Origin: Parapedobacter pyrenivorans_A
GTDB lineage: Bacteria > Bacteroidota > Bacteroidia > Sphingobacteriales > Sphingobacteriaceae
DNA: 64,000 nt
Reading direction: 5' to 3'
Assembly (NCBI RefSeq): GCF_041925275.1
Contig: NZ_JBHEUZ010000001.1
Location: 310,001 to 374,000 of the forward strand
Numbering within the stretch: the stretch's first letter is position 1; each line of letters opens with the position of its first letter. The notes under the pieces were generated by a model. That model was not told where the DNA came from and ran no database searches. It was given only the letters and a program-made list of their open reading frames with translations. Both the position numbers and the translations under genes were made by a program. This document shows, in pieces, positions 35,551-44,345 of the stretch.

Positions 35551-36492
35551 TTAATCGTCTATTTCTTTCGGTCCCGTGGTGTTGATGCCCGATACGTAAC
35601 CATTGCTTTCGATGCCCTGCTGGCCCAAGAGCCGCTGCACAGCGGCGGTAATCCGTGCAGCGGTCTCTTCGCTTTGCGCAAACGCAAAAACCGATGGCCC
35701 CGAACCGGAAATACCAAAGCCGAGTGCACCTTCTTCTTCCGCCACGCGGCGCATCTCATAAAACTCGGGGATAAGGATGGCACGCGTAGGCTCGATAAGC
35801 ACATCGTGCATGCTCCGTCCAATTAGCTCATAGTCGCTGCTGTATAACCCCGCCACCAATCCGGCGATGTTTCCCCATTGGGTCACGGCATCCTTGAGTG
35901 CTACTTTCTTACGGATCATCTGCCGTGCATCGCGTGTAGGCACATCCACATGAGGAAATACCACCGATGCGAAAAGCGACGACGGTGCCGGCAGTTTCAC
36001 CACGTCGAGCGGGGCATAGCCCCGTATCAAGGTAATCCCGCCCATCAATGCGGGCGCCACGTTGTCGGCATGTCCATGGCCACAGGCCAGTTCCTCGCCC
36101 TGCACCGCAAATGGCAGCAGTTCCTCCCTCGATAACGGGTTACCAAGCAGCGTATTGATGGCAAACAGGCCGGCCACGGTGCTTGCCGCGCTTGACCCCA
36201 AACCGCTGCCAATAGGCATCTGTTTGTGCAGTTCGATCTCCACGCCTACGTCACTACGCCCCAGGTGCTGCAGATAGGTGAGCACACTGGCACTCACCGT
36301 ATTCTTCGTCGCCTCGCGGGGCAGCCGCCCGTCATCGCCCGTTATATCTACCAGGTGAACCCCCGGCTTGTCGACTTTCCGGATGCGCACCTCGTCGCCC
36401 GGCCTATCCAGTGCGAACCCCAACACGTCAAACCCGCAAACCATATTAGCTACCGTAGCGGGCGCGAACACATGTACCTGATCTTTTTCCAT
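35551..36492 (-). CDS. thrB: homoserine kinase
   Basis: 313 residues of the GHMP kinase family. Phosphate-binding motif PIGSGLGSSAASTVAG (about 91-106); motif 1 near the N-terminus (VFAPATVANMVCGFDVLGFAL); motif 3 GFGISGSGPSVFAFA. It phosphorylates homoserine with ATP. Middle gene of thrABC, 16 bases after thrA. Confidence 0.96.
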   Translation of the reverse strand: MEKDQVHVFAPATVANMVCGFDVLGFALDRPGDEVRIRKVDKPGVHLVDITGDDGRLPREATKNTVSASVLTYLQHLGRSDVGVEIELHKQMPIGSGLGSSAASTVAGLFAINTLLGNPLSREELLPFAVQGEELACGHGHADNVAPALMGGITLIRGYAPLDVVKLPAPSSLFASVVFPHVDVPTRDARQMIRKKVALKDAVTQWGNIAGLVAGLYSSDYELIGRSMHDVLIEPTRAILIPEFYEMRRVAEEEGALGFGISGSGPSVFAFAQSEETAARITAAVQRLLGQQGIESNGYVSGINTTGPKEIDD

Positions 36493-36508
36493 TGAATTAT
36501 ACTATCTA

Positions 36509-38956
36509 TTATGCACCTACATTTACCAGATCGGCAAATACCCCCGCCGCGGTCACTTCCGCACCAGCCCCCGGACCTTTAACCACCAACGGCCGCTCCT
36601 TATACCGCTCCGTGGTAAACGAGATGATGTTATCACTGCCCGACAAGGCGAAAAAAGGATGGCTGCTGTCCACCATTTCCAGCGCGATATCTACTTTGCC
36701 TTCCTCCAGTTTGCCGATGTAGCGAAGCACTTTGCTTTCCTGCTGTGCCTTTTTCTTCAACGCATCGAAATGCGCATCAGCGGCTTTCAGCTCGTTGTAG
36801 AAGTCATCCACCGAGGCTGCATGGATGCAGGCTTCGGGCAGGATGGCTCCCAGCTGTACCGCTTCGGGTTCGAGCGGATATCCCGCATCGCGGGCCAGTA
36901 TCAGCATCTTGCGCATGAAATCGGTCCCTTTGAGGTCGTCCCGTGGATCGGGCTCGGTGTAACCGAGCTGCTGGGCAGTTTTGACCACCTCGTAAAACGA
37001 CGCATCACCCGTAAAGTTATTGAAGATATAAGAAATCGTACCCGAAAGGATTGCCTCGATACGGACAATGCGGTCACCGCTCATCATCAGGTCGCGGAGT
37101 ACCCGTACAATGGGCAGCCCGGCCCCTACGTTGGTTTCGTAAAAGAAATCAACACCATGCTTGCGGGCAGTATCCCGTAGCAACCGGTATTGGTCGAAAC
37201 GGCCCGAGTTGGCGATTTTATTGCAGGTCACCACGGATATGTTCGACTGGAACAGCCCTTCGTAATACGGAACGGGCTGATCGCTTGCGGTGTTGTCTAT
37301 AAATACACAGTTGGGCAGATTCATCTGCTTCATACGCCGAACGAACAATTCCAGCTCAGCCTGTTCGCCTGACTCCTGAAGTTGTTCTTTCCAACTATCC
37401 AGCGCTATACCGTTAGCATTAAAGAGCATCTTACGTGAATTGCTGATACCCACCACCTTGATTTCGATGTCGTTGTTATCCAATAGGAAACCATGCTGTT
37501 CGCGGATCTGCCTGAAGAGGGTCGACCCGATGTTGCCGGTACCCACGCTAAATACGTGCAACGTTTTATTCAGCTTGGCAAAGAAAGCATCGTGCACGGC
37601 ATTAAGTGCCTTTGCCAGATCGTCGTGGCCAATGATGACTGAAATATTGTACTCAGACGACCCTTGGGCAATGGCCCGCACGTTGATGCCGTTGCGGCCC
37701 AACGCATGGAATAGCTTACCCGACATGCCGGGCGTCTGTTTCATATTTTCACCCACGATGGCCAGTACAGCGAGCTGGTCTTCAATCTGGGGTTCCGCCA
37801 GTTTGTTGGCTTGCAATTCCAGTTCAAATTCATTTTCGATCAGCGCTTTCGCCCGCTGTGCATCGGCGGGATGCACCGCAAATGTGATGCTATGTTCGGA
37901 CGAAGACTGGGTAATCAGCACCACGTTGATCTGCTCACGGGCCAATAGCGTAAAGAGCCGGCCGCTGAAACCTGCACGACCCACCATGCCCCCACCCACT
38001 ACGTTAATGACACTGATTTCGGGAATGGACGAAATGCCTTTGATGGGCAGTAATGTTTTGCCACTATCATACTGGATTACGGTGCCTGCAAACTCCGGAT
38101 TAAACGTATTGCGGATCACGATGGGAATCTTTTTTAGAAACGCCGGGATCATCGTTGGTGGGTAGATGACCTTGGCCCCGAAATAAGATAGCTCCATGGC
38201 CTCCGTGTAGGAAAGCACGGGCAGCGAAAAGGCCTTCTTCACAATACGGGGGTCTGCCGTCAGCATCCCGTCCACGTCGGTCCAGATTTCGATGGCACTG
38301 GCTCCCACGGCCGAGCCGATGATGGCCGCGGTGTAATCGCTGCCACCCCTCCCCAGGGTGGTTACCCGCCCTTTTTCATTGGCCGCGATAAATCCCGTAA
38401 AAAATAACAGTGTCGATTCGTGCTCGGCCATATACGCACGGATGGATTGCTCCGAAAAAGGTTGGTTCACTTGCGCACTGCCGAAGTGGCTATCGGTTTG
38501 GATGAGCTGCGTGGTATCCACGAAGTGCACCGCCGGGAAATGCTGCTCGGCTATTTTGCTGACCAATAATACCGAGCAACGTTCGCCGTAGCTTACAATC
38601 AGGTCTTTGCTCTGCAAGCTCAGTTCGCGTAGGTTGTAAACGCCCTGCAACAAATCTTCCAACTCGTTCAGGTAAATCTTCAACTTGGTAAATACCGGAT
38701 TTTGCCGCTTTACGGCAATGAGTTGTTTCACCACCGAAAAATGGCGCGATTCCAATTCCTGCAATCCGTCGAGAAAATCCTTGCCCTCGGCCGCGTCCGT
38801 TGCCAACCGGGTAAGCAGATTGGTCACTCCCGCCATGGCCGAGAGCACCACGACGGGCCGTTCACCTGCCTCGTATGATTTCTTTACAATTTCGAGCACC
38901 GCCCCGATGCTTTCTACGGACCCTACGGATGTCCCGCCAAATTTGAGTATCTTCAT
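36509..38956 (-). CDS. thrA: bifunctional aspartate kinase / homoserine dehydrogenase I
   Basis: 815 residues. Aspartate kinase is residues 1-290 (MKILKFGGTSVGS, TLGRGGSDYTAAIIG, WTDVDGMLTADPRIV). Two ACT domains cover about 310-460 (ISVINVVGGGMVGRAGFSGR and LAIVGENMKQTPGMSG), where threonine feedback would act. Homoserine dehydrogenase is about 465-815 (VFSVGTGNIGSTLFRQI, ILSGTISYIFNNF). It catalyses the first and third steps of threonine/methionine synthesis. The gene is preceded by the attenuator at 38985-39114. Confidence 0.97.
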   Translation of the reverse strand: MKILKFGGTSVGSVESIGAVLEIVKKSYEAGERPVVVLSAMAGVTNLLTRLATDAAEGKDFLDGLQELESRHFSVVKQLIAVKRQNPVFTKLKIYLNELEDLLQGVYNLRELSLQSKDLIVSYGERCSVLLVSKIAEQHFPAVHFVDTTQLIQTDSHFGSAQVNQPFSEQSIRAYMAEHESTLLFFTGFIAANEKGRVTTLGRGGSDYTAAIIGSAVGASAIEIWTDVDGMLTADPRIVKKAFSLPVLSYTEAMELSYFGAKVIYPPTMIPAFLKKIPIVIRNTFNPEFAGTVIQYDSGKTLLPIKGISSIPEISVINVVGGGMVGRAGFSGRLFTLLAREQINVVLITQSSSEHSITFAVHPADAQRAKALIENEFELELQANKLAEPQIEDQLAVLAIVGENMKQTPGMSGKLFHALGRNGINVRAIAQGSSEYNISVIIGHDDLAKALNAVHDAFFAKLNKTLHVFSVGTGNIGSTLFRQIREQHGFLLDNNDIEIKVVGISNSRKMLFNANGIALDSWKEQLQESGEQAELELFVRRMKQMNLPNCVFIDNTASDQPVPYYEGLFQSNISVVTCNKIANSGRFDQYRLLRDTARKHGVDFFYETNVGAGLPIVRVLRDLMMSGDRIVRIEAILSGTISYIFNNFTGDASFYEVVKTAQQLGYTEPDPRDDLKGTDFMRKMLILARDAGYPLEPEAVQLGAILPEACIHAASVDDFYNELKAADAHFDALKKKAQQESKVLRYIGKLEEGKVDIALEMVDSSHPFFALSGSDNIISFTTERYKERPLVVKGPGAGAEVTAAGVFADLVNVGA

Positions 38957-38984
38957 GTTCTTTCCTATACCTACCCGTTGAAAC

Positions 38985-39016
38985 TAAAAACGCCCCCCTC
39001 TATTCGAGGAAGGCGT
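38985..39016 (-). terminator. thr operon attenuator terminator
   Basis: On the minus strand an 11-bp stem (ACGCCTTCCTC / GAGGGGGGCGT, two G-U pairs) with loop GAATA is followed by TTTTT. It ends about 30 bases before thrA. Its 5' arm contains CTTCCTC (39006-39012), which can instead pair with GAGGAAG (39055-39061) at the end of the leader reading frame. That gives mutually exclusive antiterminator and terminator. Confidence 0.85.
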
Positions 39017-39051
39017 GTTATGGTTTTTATCGTTACGACTACAACATAAAC

Positions 39052-39114
39052 TTACTTCCTCCGTGTATTATACCCGGTGGTAATCGTTGTTGTAATGGTC
39101 GTGTATCTATGCAC
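39052..39114 (-). CDS. thrL: thr operon leader peptide
   Basis: GTG 39114 to TAA 39052-39054, 20 residues. The middle reads YTTITTTITTG: eight Thr and two Ile codons in the peptide. This is nearly the same run as in Escherichia coli ThrL (STTITTTITITTG). The last codons CGG AGG AAG are the antiterminator strand, so a ribosome stalled on Thr/Ile codons frees it while one that finishes masks it. No ATG is available in frame, and GTG is the only good start. Found by reading the gap before thrA. Confidence 0.85.
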   Translation of the reverse strand: MHRYTTITTTITTGYNTRRK

Positions 39115-39134
39115 TATGATTGATATTTCCGCGA

Positions 39135-39165
39135 CAAAGGAAATCCTTTATTTTGAAATTTGCAA
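39135..39165 (-). promoter_or_regulatory. promoter of the thrLABC operon
   Basis: On the minus strand TTG (39163-39165) and TTCCTTTG (39135-39142) are spaced 20 bases. This is one mismatch and one base of spacing off TTTG-N19-TAnnTTTG. Transcription would begin around 39128, about 14 bases before the leader start, which leaves a leader transcript of about 170 bases. Confidence 0.55.
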
Positions 39166-39290
39166 GAAAAATATCCCTTTTTTACGATTAATGCAGCCGG
39201 AGGCCGTGATAAACGATTCCGTTACTTGCCGAGTGGTAAAATCTCCAACTAATTTTAATACCTTTAGCGGAGAATAATAAAACGGCAGCT

Positions 39291-40340
39291 ATGTTCGCCA
39301 TACCAAATGTAACCACTGCGCCTCATAGACGTACCCCCCAACAACTTGGGTGGCTAGGTGTGCTCATCATGATGACAGCCTGTAACCATACACCTCAACA
39401 CCGACAATCCACCTACAAAAGCACTGGCAGTATCGAGCGTCTCGACCCGGCGTTAGATGCTATCTTAGACACCAACGCAACGATTGAAATCATTGCCGAA
39501 GGTTTTATATGGAGCGAAGGCCCCCTGTGGGTAGAAAGCGAGCACATGTTGTTATTTTCGGATGTGCCAGCAAATACGATCTATAAATGGACGGAAGAAA
39601 ACGGTACGGAAGTTTACTTGCAGCCAAGCGGTTACACTGGCACAGAGCCTAGCCAGAGCAAGGAGCCGGGCAGCAACGGTTTGCTGCTGGACCGCAGCGG
39701 CAACCTGGTGCTTTGCCAGCACGGAAACCGCCAAATGGCGCGCATGGAAGCGCCGTTGGATAGACCGGCGACTATGTTTACCACCTTAGCCAACCAGTAT
39801 AATGGCATGCGTTTCAGCAGCCCCAATGATGCCGTGTTTAACGCCACCGGTGAATTGTTCTTCACCGACCCGCCCTATGGGCTGCCGGCGCAAAACGACG
39901 AAGATCCTGCCAAAGAAATCCCATTCAACGGGGTCTATAAGGTAAACCCCAACGGCGAAGCCGTTTTATTGACCGATAGCATCACCAGACCGAATGGCAT
40001 TGCTTTCTTCCCGGGCGAACAAACACTGTTGGTTGCCAGTTCCGATCCAGATGCCGCCAACTGGTACCTACTCGATGCCCGCGAGGCACCAACAACGCCC
40101 ACATTATTTTACAGTGCCGCCAACGAGCGCGAGGGGGTAAAAGGGCTCCCTGACGGATTGAAAATCACATCGAATGGCACCGTATTCGCCAGTGGCCCCG
40201 GTGGGATATGGATATTTAACCGCGACGGCCGTGTGCTGGGGAAAATCAAACTGGAAGACGCGGCATCCAACGTTGCCTTATCGGCCGACGAAAAAACAAT
40301 ATACATTACAAACCACCAGCAAGTATTGAGGGTGAGATAA
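39291..40340 (+). CDS. SMP-30/gluconolactonase-like lipoprotein
   Basis: 349 residues. A long N-terminal signal with lipobox LIMMTAC (Cys about 31) indicates a lipoprotein. A six-bladed SMP-30/LRE propeller follows: IEIIAEGFIWSEGPLWV (metal Glu), SNGLLLDRSGNLVLCQHGNR, FSSPNDAVFNATGELFFTDP (Asn/Asp metal ligands), and RPNGIAFFPGEQTLLVASSD. It probably opens a sugar lactone in the periplasm. A TACCTTTA -7-like box lies at 39259-39266 without a clear -33. Confidence 0.9.
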   Translation: MFAIPNVTTAPHRRTPQQLGWLGVLIMMTACNHTPQHRQSTYKSTGSIERLDPALDAILDTNATIEIIAEGFIWSEGPLWVESEHMLLFSDVPANTIYKWTEENGTEVYLQPSGYTGTEPSQSKEPGSNGLLLDRSGNLVLCQHGNRQMARMEAPLDRPATMFTTLANQYNGMRFSSPNDAVFNATGELFFTDPPYGLPAQNDEDPAKEIPFNGVYKVNPNGEAVLLTDSITRPNGIAFFPGEQTLLVASSDPDAANWYLLDAREAPTTPTLFYSAANEREGVKGLPDGLKITSNGTVFASGPGGIWIFNRDGRVLGKIKLEDAASNVALSADEKTIYITNHQQVLRVR

Positions 40341-40394
40341 GTTGTGCCCTTGTCGGCAATCCACTACAATATCTGATTATCAAGCGGTTTATCC

Positions 40395-40424
40395 TTGTAT
40401 AAAGACCGGCCGTTTATACCTTTG
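40395..40424 (+). promoter_or_regulatory. Bacteroidota consensus promoter
   Basis: TTG (40395-40397), 19 bases, TACCTTTG (40417-40424): an exact match to TTG-N19-TAnnTTTG. It reads into the small gene at 40485 and the CBS-histidine kinase beyond. Confidence 0.8.
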
Positions 40425-40484
40425 TCATCACTTAGGAAAACGGTGGGTTGCTATATGCATAGCATCCCACCAAGGCAAACTGAG

Positions 40485-40826
40485 ATGCACACCGGAAAAA
40501 CATACGGAATTGATATCAGCTTCGAGACGCTCGAGCTGCCCCTGCAGCACGACGTGTTGATCCTTGCCAAAAATGGGACACAGGGCAAGCGGGGGTTGGG
40601 CAGATCGCTCGAGCTATTAGCGCCGGGCACCTTCCAATCGATCGATGCTGAAGCAGGGCACGGAGGTATCGAAGCGGTTTACGTCAATCGACGCATCCTC
40701 ACTAAAATCCCGGTTGAACGAATCATGCGCATATTGCAGCAACATGTTTTTGAGCATGTCGGCGAAGGCGAGCTGATACAGGTTGATATGCACGTACGGA
40801 TATCGATGAGTAACCTGAATAGTTGA
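40485..40826 (+). CDS. hypothetical protein upstream of CBS-histidine kinase
   Basis: 113 residues from ATG 40485 (MHTGKTYGIDISFETLELPL); ATG 40458 would add nine residues. The protein is soluble with mixed alpha/beta content and a charged C-terminal half (ILTKIPVERIMRILQQHVFEHVGEGELIQVDMHV, split here only by description). I do not recognise a family. It follows a consensus promoter and precedes the kinase gene by 22 bases, so the two are probably co-transcribed. Confidence 0.55.
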   Translation: MHTGKTYGIDISFETLELPLQHDVLILAKNGTQGKRGLGRSLELLAPGTFQSIDAEAGHGGIEAVYVNRRILTKIPVERIMRILQQHVFEHVGEGELIQVDMHVRISMSNLNS

Positions 40827-40848
40827 TACGAGGTAGAGAAACGGGGAA

Positions 40849-41856
40849 ATGAATATACAATCGCTGATTACCAAACAGTACACTACCATCGATGCATATG
40901 CCGGGGCGGTATATGCGACAGACCTCCTACGCACGCAGGACGTGCTGGTCGTAGTTGAAAACAACCAACCTATCGGTCTACTAACCGCGTCGGATCTCGC
41001 GATGAAACGGCACCAAGTTGTTGCCGACTGCGTAGTCAGCCGGCCACCGGTAAACGCCACGGAGTCGGTCAGTTCGGTTTTGGCGCGGATGAAGACAACC
41101 GGTGCCACCGCCCTGCCGGTCACATCCAGGGGCGGCTTTTACGGTATCATCAAGCAAATCGACCTGCTAACCCACCTGCATGTAGACCACGAGAAGCAAC
41201 GGGCCGCCCTGCTGGCTGCAGCCCACGACCTTCGCAGCCCGATTGCTTCCATTACGCTGCTAGGCACCATCCTCAAGGCCGACCCGGCATTGCAGAAGCA
41301 CCAAGAGCTAATTGACAAATTGGGCGAGAGCTGCGATTACGCACAGGTACTCATACAAGACATCCTCAGTGCGGAGCAATCACCTGCCGAAGCGCTTGCC
41401 CTTGAGACAGAAAACATCGATGAATTGGTAGACGAGTGTACCGCCTCATTAACGGAGCAACTAGCGGGTAAGCAACTGGTTTTGTCCAAGCAGTTGTACA
41501 GCAACCTTACGGTCAAAGTAGACCGTCTCAAACTAAAACGGGCCATCAACAACATGCTTTCAAACAGCATCAAATTTTCACATCCCGGCGGTACCATTAC
41601 GCTCTCTACCCGTGCAGCTCCCGGCAACCGGGTGTTTCTTGTCGTCCGCGATACCGGCATCGGCATCCCCGACACCATGCGGGATCGGATATTCGATAAG
41701 TTTACCAAAGCCAGGAGGCCGGGCACATCCGGCGAACCGACCACCGGACTTGGATTGTATCTTACCAAGACGATCATCGAATCGCATGGCGGCACCATTG
41801 AGATGGAAAGCGACGGAAAAACCGGCACCAGCTTTATTGTGTCATTACCTGCCTGA
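40849..41856 (+). CDS. CBS-domain sensor histidine kinase, cytoplasmic
   Basis: 335 residues without membrane helices. A CBS pair occupies about 7-120 (DVLVVVENNQPIGLLTASDL, TGATALPVTSRGGFYGII). The HisKA box is LLAAAHDLRSPIASITLLG (His about 127). A HATPase_c domain is about 225-335 (AINNMLSNSIKFS N box, VRDTGIGIP G1, TGLGLYLTKTIIESHGG G2). CBS pairs usually bind adenine nucleotides, so energy-state sensing is a reasonable guess. No response regulator is adjacent. Confidence 0.9.
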   Translation: MNIQSLITKQYTTIDAYAGAVYATDLLRTQDVLVVVENNQPIGLLTASDLAMKRHQVVADCVVSRPPVNATESVSSVLARMKTTGATALPVTSRGGFYGIIKQIDLLTHLHVDHEKQRAALLAAAHDLRSPIASITLLGTILKADPALQKHQELIDKLGESCDYAQVLIQDILSAEQSPAEALALETENIDELVDECTASLTEQLAGKQLVLSKQLYSNLTVKVDRLKLKRAINNMLSNSIKFSHPGGTITLSTRAAPGNRVFLVVRDTGIGIPDTMRDRIFDKFTKARRPGTSGEPTTGLGLYLTKTIIESHGGTIEMESDGKTGTSFIVSLPA

Positions 41857-41858
41857 AG

Positions 41859-42353
41859 TTAAGGCACCGGTGTGAAGTATTGTTTGAAGGAAATCGAGCC
41901 GGCAGGATCTCCTGAATGAACAGCTGCCAACTCCACCGTGGCATCCACGAGCCACTTGTTATCCGCCATCTTTTGCCCCTGTATGAAGCCGCCTATAGGC
42001 TTTACCGCCACGGTATTGCAAAAAGGGCACACAAACAGATAAGCCACCTTGCCGTTGCCGATCTCCTCCCCTTTCATTACAAATGATTTCCGCGAAGTTG
42101 GGATTTCAATATGCACGATTTCATACATGGAATGCTCACTGTCGGAACCCTGGTCATAGGTGAACACCCGGCTTTTGCCGTCTACTATGTTCCAACCCTC
42201 CAATTGCGCGTTTACGCGGTAGTGGAATTTACATCCGGTACATGCGGTCAGGTTGTCGGCCGTTAGGTCGACCGGTTCGCCTTTACTGCAAGCACCGAGG
42301 GTAACCGCAACCACGAGCCCGCATAGCCAGCAACGAAAATAAATCAATTTCAT
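41859..42353 (-). CDS. lipoprotein with two CxxC motifs
   Basis: 164 residues from ATG 42353 (MKLIYFRCWLCGLVVAV). Lipobox TLGAC. The mature part has CTGCKF and FVCPFCNTVA, two CxxC pairs that could bind a metal or a redox disulphide. The rest is unfamiliar (GGFIQGQKMADNKWLVDATV). Convergent with the kinase gene, two bases apart. Confidence 0.7.
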   Translation of the reverse strand: MKLIYFRCWLCGLVVAVTLGACSKGEPVDLTADNLTACTGCKFHYRVNAQLEGWNIVDGKSRVFTYDQGSDSEHSMYEIVHIEIPTSRKSFVMKGEEIGNGKVAYLFVCPFCNTVAVKPIGGFIQGQKMADNKWLVDATVELAAVHSGDPAGSISFKQYFTPVP

Positions 42354-42412
42354 AACGTTAAGTTTCGGGTAAGACGCTCCCGCCACCTCAAACGCTACAG
42401 CTCATCGCATCG

Positions 42413-43273
42413 TTACTTCAACGTCAACGCTTTAAAGGAACGTGTCAACTCGGTGAGCGACTCTTCCACACCCATCCGTTCCAAGGACGAAGCCCCTACA
42501 AAGCCCTGCACGTCGGTATGGTCCAGTACCCAACGGACATCGTCGGGTGTATTGATCGGTCCGCCGTGGGCAAGGAAGAACACATCGGGGTTGACCGATC
42601 GGCCCGCTTCGATGATTTCCTGGGTGCGCTCCACCGCAAAATCCATGCTGCGCGATGCATTGACCACCCCGATGGATCCACCCACGGTGGTGCCCACATG
42701 CGAAATGATGGCATCGGCACCCGCGTCAGCCATCTGCTTAGCTTCCTCGGCCGTGGCTACATATACAATCGAAAACAGGTCCATCTTCGTGGCCAGCCGC
42801 ACCATCTCCACTTCCTTGGCAAAGCCCATCCCCGTTTCCTCCAGTACCTGCCGGAAATGCCCGTCGACGATGGAATGGGTAGGGAAGTTATTGACACCGG
42901 AAAAACCCATATCTTTCACCTTCAACAGGTGATGCCACATACGGCGTCTCGGGTCAGACCCATGCACCCCACAGATCACCGGCACCTCGTTTACCACGGG
43001 CAGCACTTCAAATTCACCGATTTCCAGTGCCTCCGCATTCGCATCGCCATAAGCCATCATCCCCGCCGTGGAGCCGTGCCCGGCCATGCGGAAACGGCCC
43101 GAATTGTAGATGATGATGAGGTCCGCACCGCCGCGCTCGATGAATTTGGCGCTGATCCCCGTGCCTGCACCGGCGGCAATAATGGCTTTCTGTTCCGCCA
43201 GCGTTTGTTGCAAACGCTCCCTTACTTCTCCCTTCGTATAGGGGTTACCCACCCCGGTCCATGGATTTGGCAT
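42413..43273 (-). CDS. phosphoenolpyruvate hydrolase family protein (TIM barrel)
   Basis: 286 residues. Matches the PEP-hydrolase-like/TIM-barrel signal-transduction family: AIIAAGAGTGISAKFIERGG, DLIIIYNSGRFRMAGHGS, PVICGVHGSDPRR, ADAIISHVGTTVGGSIGV, FLAHGGPINTPDDV. The biochemical role in this clade is not settled. Single gene between the lipoprotein and an oxidoreductase on the same strand; gaps are small and featureless. Confidence 0.85.
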   Translation of the reverse strand: MPNPWTGVGNPYTKGEVRERLQQTLAEQKAIIAAGAGTGISAKFIERGGADLIIIYNSGRFRMAGHGSTAGMMAYGDANAEALEIGEFEVLPVVNEVPVICGVHGSDPRRRMWHHLLKVKDMGFSGVNNFPTHSIVDGHFRQVLEETGMGFAKEVEMVRLATKMDLFSIVYVATAEEAKQMADAGADAIISHVGTTVGGSIGVVNASRSMDFAVERTQEIIEAGRSVNPDVFFLAHGGPINTPDDVRWVLDHTDVQGFVGASSLERMGVEESLTELTRSFKALTLK

Positions 43274-43343
43274 CGTTCAACTAGTTTTTTGTCTTCGGCG
43301 CGAAGGTCGTCAAGTTTTGCAACATACGCAAATCAAGGGACGG

Positions 43344-44312
43344 TTATACGGTTATAAAATCATCCAACACGCGCATTACGTTGTATCCCTCTTGCACGCT
43401 GCATGGATTCGGGCCTACACCCCGGATATACGAAACCACTGCCGCAATCATGGGTTGCTGCACATGCGGCAGCGGTTCGAAATCGAACTGCTGCGTGCCT
43501 TGTCCGTTGGCGAGTACGATGGGCCGGTAATCGAATACAGAAAACGAAACCTTTCCCTCCGAGCCGATTACTTCGCACACATCGCACTGTTCTGCTACAT
43601 TAAAGGCCCACTGCCCGCTGAACAGCAGGCCGCTCTCAAACCAAATCTGACCGGATACCACGTCGGCAGCACCATACAGTTTCGCTTGGTTGCGGGCCAT
43701 GCCCTTGGCCGATTCGATACCACCGAAAAAACAGTGCATCAAGTCGATTTGGTGGGGGGCCAAATCATGGAACAGTCCGCCGCCGGATTGCTCCGGATTC
43801 AGCCGCCATTGCATTCCCGGCGACTGCAACACTTCTGCGGCGAGCGGTTGCTGGCAGTACCGCAAATTGGCAATCCGCGGTGTACCGATGTGGCTATCAA
43901 TCAACTCTTTTACTTTCTTGAAATAGGGCTGTTCGCGGCGGTAGTGGGCTACCGATAGCTTCACGCCATATGTCTGTTGGGCCTCCATCAACATCTTCGC
44001 CTCTCCGCTGTTCAATGTCATCGGCTTTTCGAGGTACACCGGCTTGCCCGCCCGCAATGCAGCCGTTGCGTAGTATGCGTGCGTATCGGGTGGCGTGGCA
44101 ATGTAGATGGCGTTGACCTCCGGGTCGTCGAGCAGCCGTTGCGCATCGGTGTACCACCGTGGCACGCCGTGCCGCTCGGCATAGCTCTTTGCTTTTGCCG
44201 CATCTCGCCGCATCACCGCTACCAGCCGCGAATGTTCTACCCGTTGGAATGCCGGCCCGCTTTTCACCTCGGTCACATCCCCCACGCCTATTATTCCCCA
44301 TTTTACTTCCAT
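43344..44312 (-). CDS. Gfo/Idh/MocA family oxidoreductase, cytoplasmic
   Basis: 322 residues without signal peptide. Rossmann start VKWGIIGVGDVTEVKSGPAF; VYLEKPMTLNSGEAKML is the EKP motif; SGGGLFHDLAPHQIDLMHCFFG is the family His/Asp catalytic region. A sugar or cyclitol dehydrogenase of unknown substrate, different in type from the two exported ones at 18547-21088. Confidence 0.88.
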   Translation of the reverse strand: MEVKWGIIGVGDVTEVKSGPAFQRVEHSRLVAVMRRDAAKAKSYAERHGVPRWYTDAQRLLDDPEVNAIYIATPPDTHAYYATAALRAGKPVYLEKPMTLNSGEAKMLMEAQQTYGVKLSVAHYRREQPYFKKVKELIDSHIGTPRIANLRYCQQPLAAEVLQSPGMQWRLNPEQSGGGLFHDLAPHQIDLMHCFFGGIESAKGMARNQAKLYGAADVVSGQIWFESGLLFSGQWAFNVAEQCDVCEVIGSEGKVSFSVFDYRPIVLANGQGTQQFDFEPLPHVQQPMIAAVVSYIRGVGPNPCSVQEGYNVMRVLDDFITV

Positions 44313-44345
44313 GGTTTACTCCTTAATGATAACTTACCATCTAAC

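Noticed and set aside
42518..43357. 279-residue plus-strand frame
   Set aside because: Antisense to the PEP-hydrolase family gene, which has clear family motifs.
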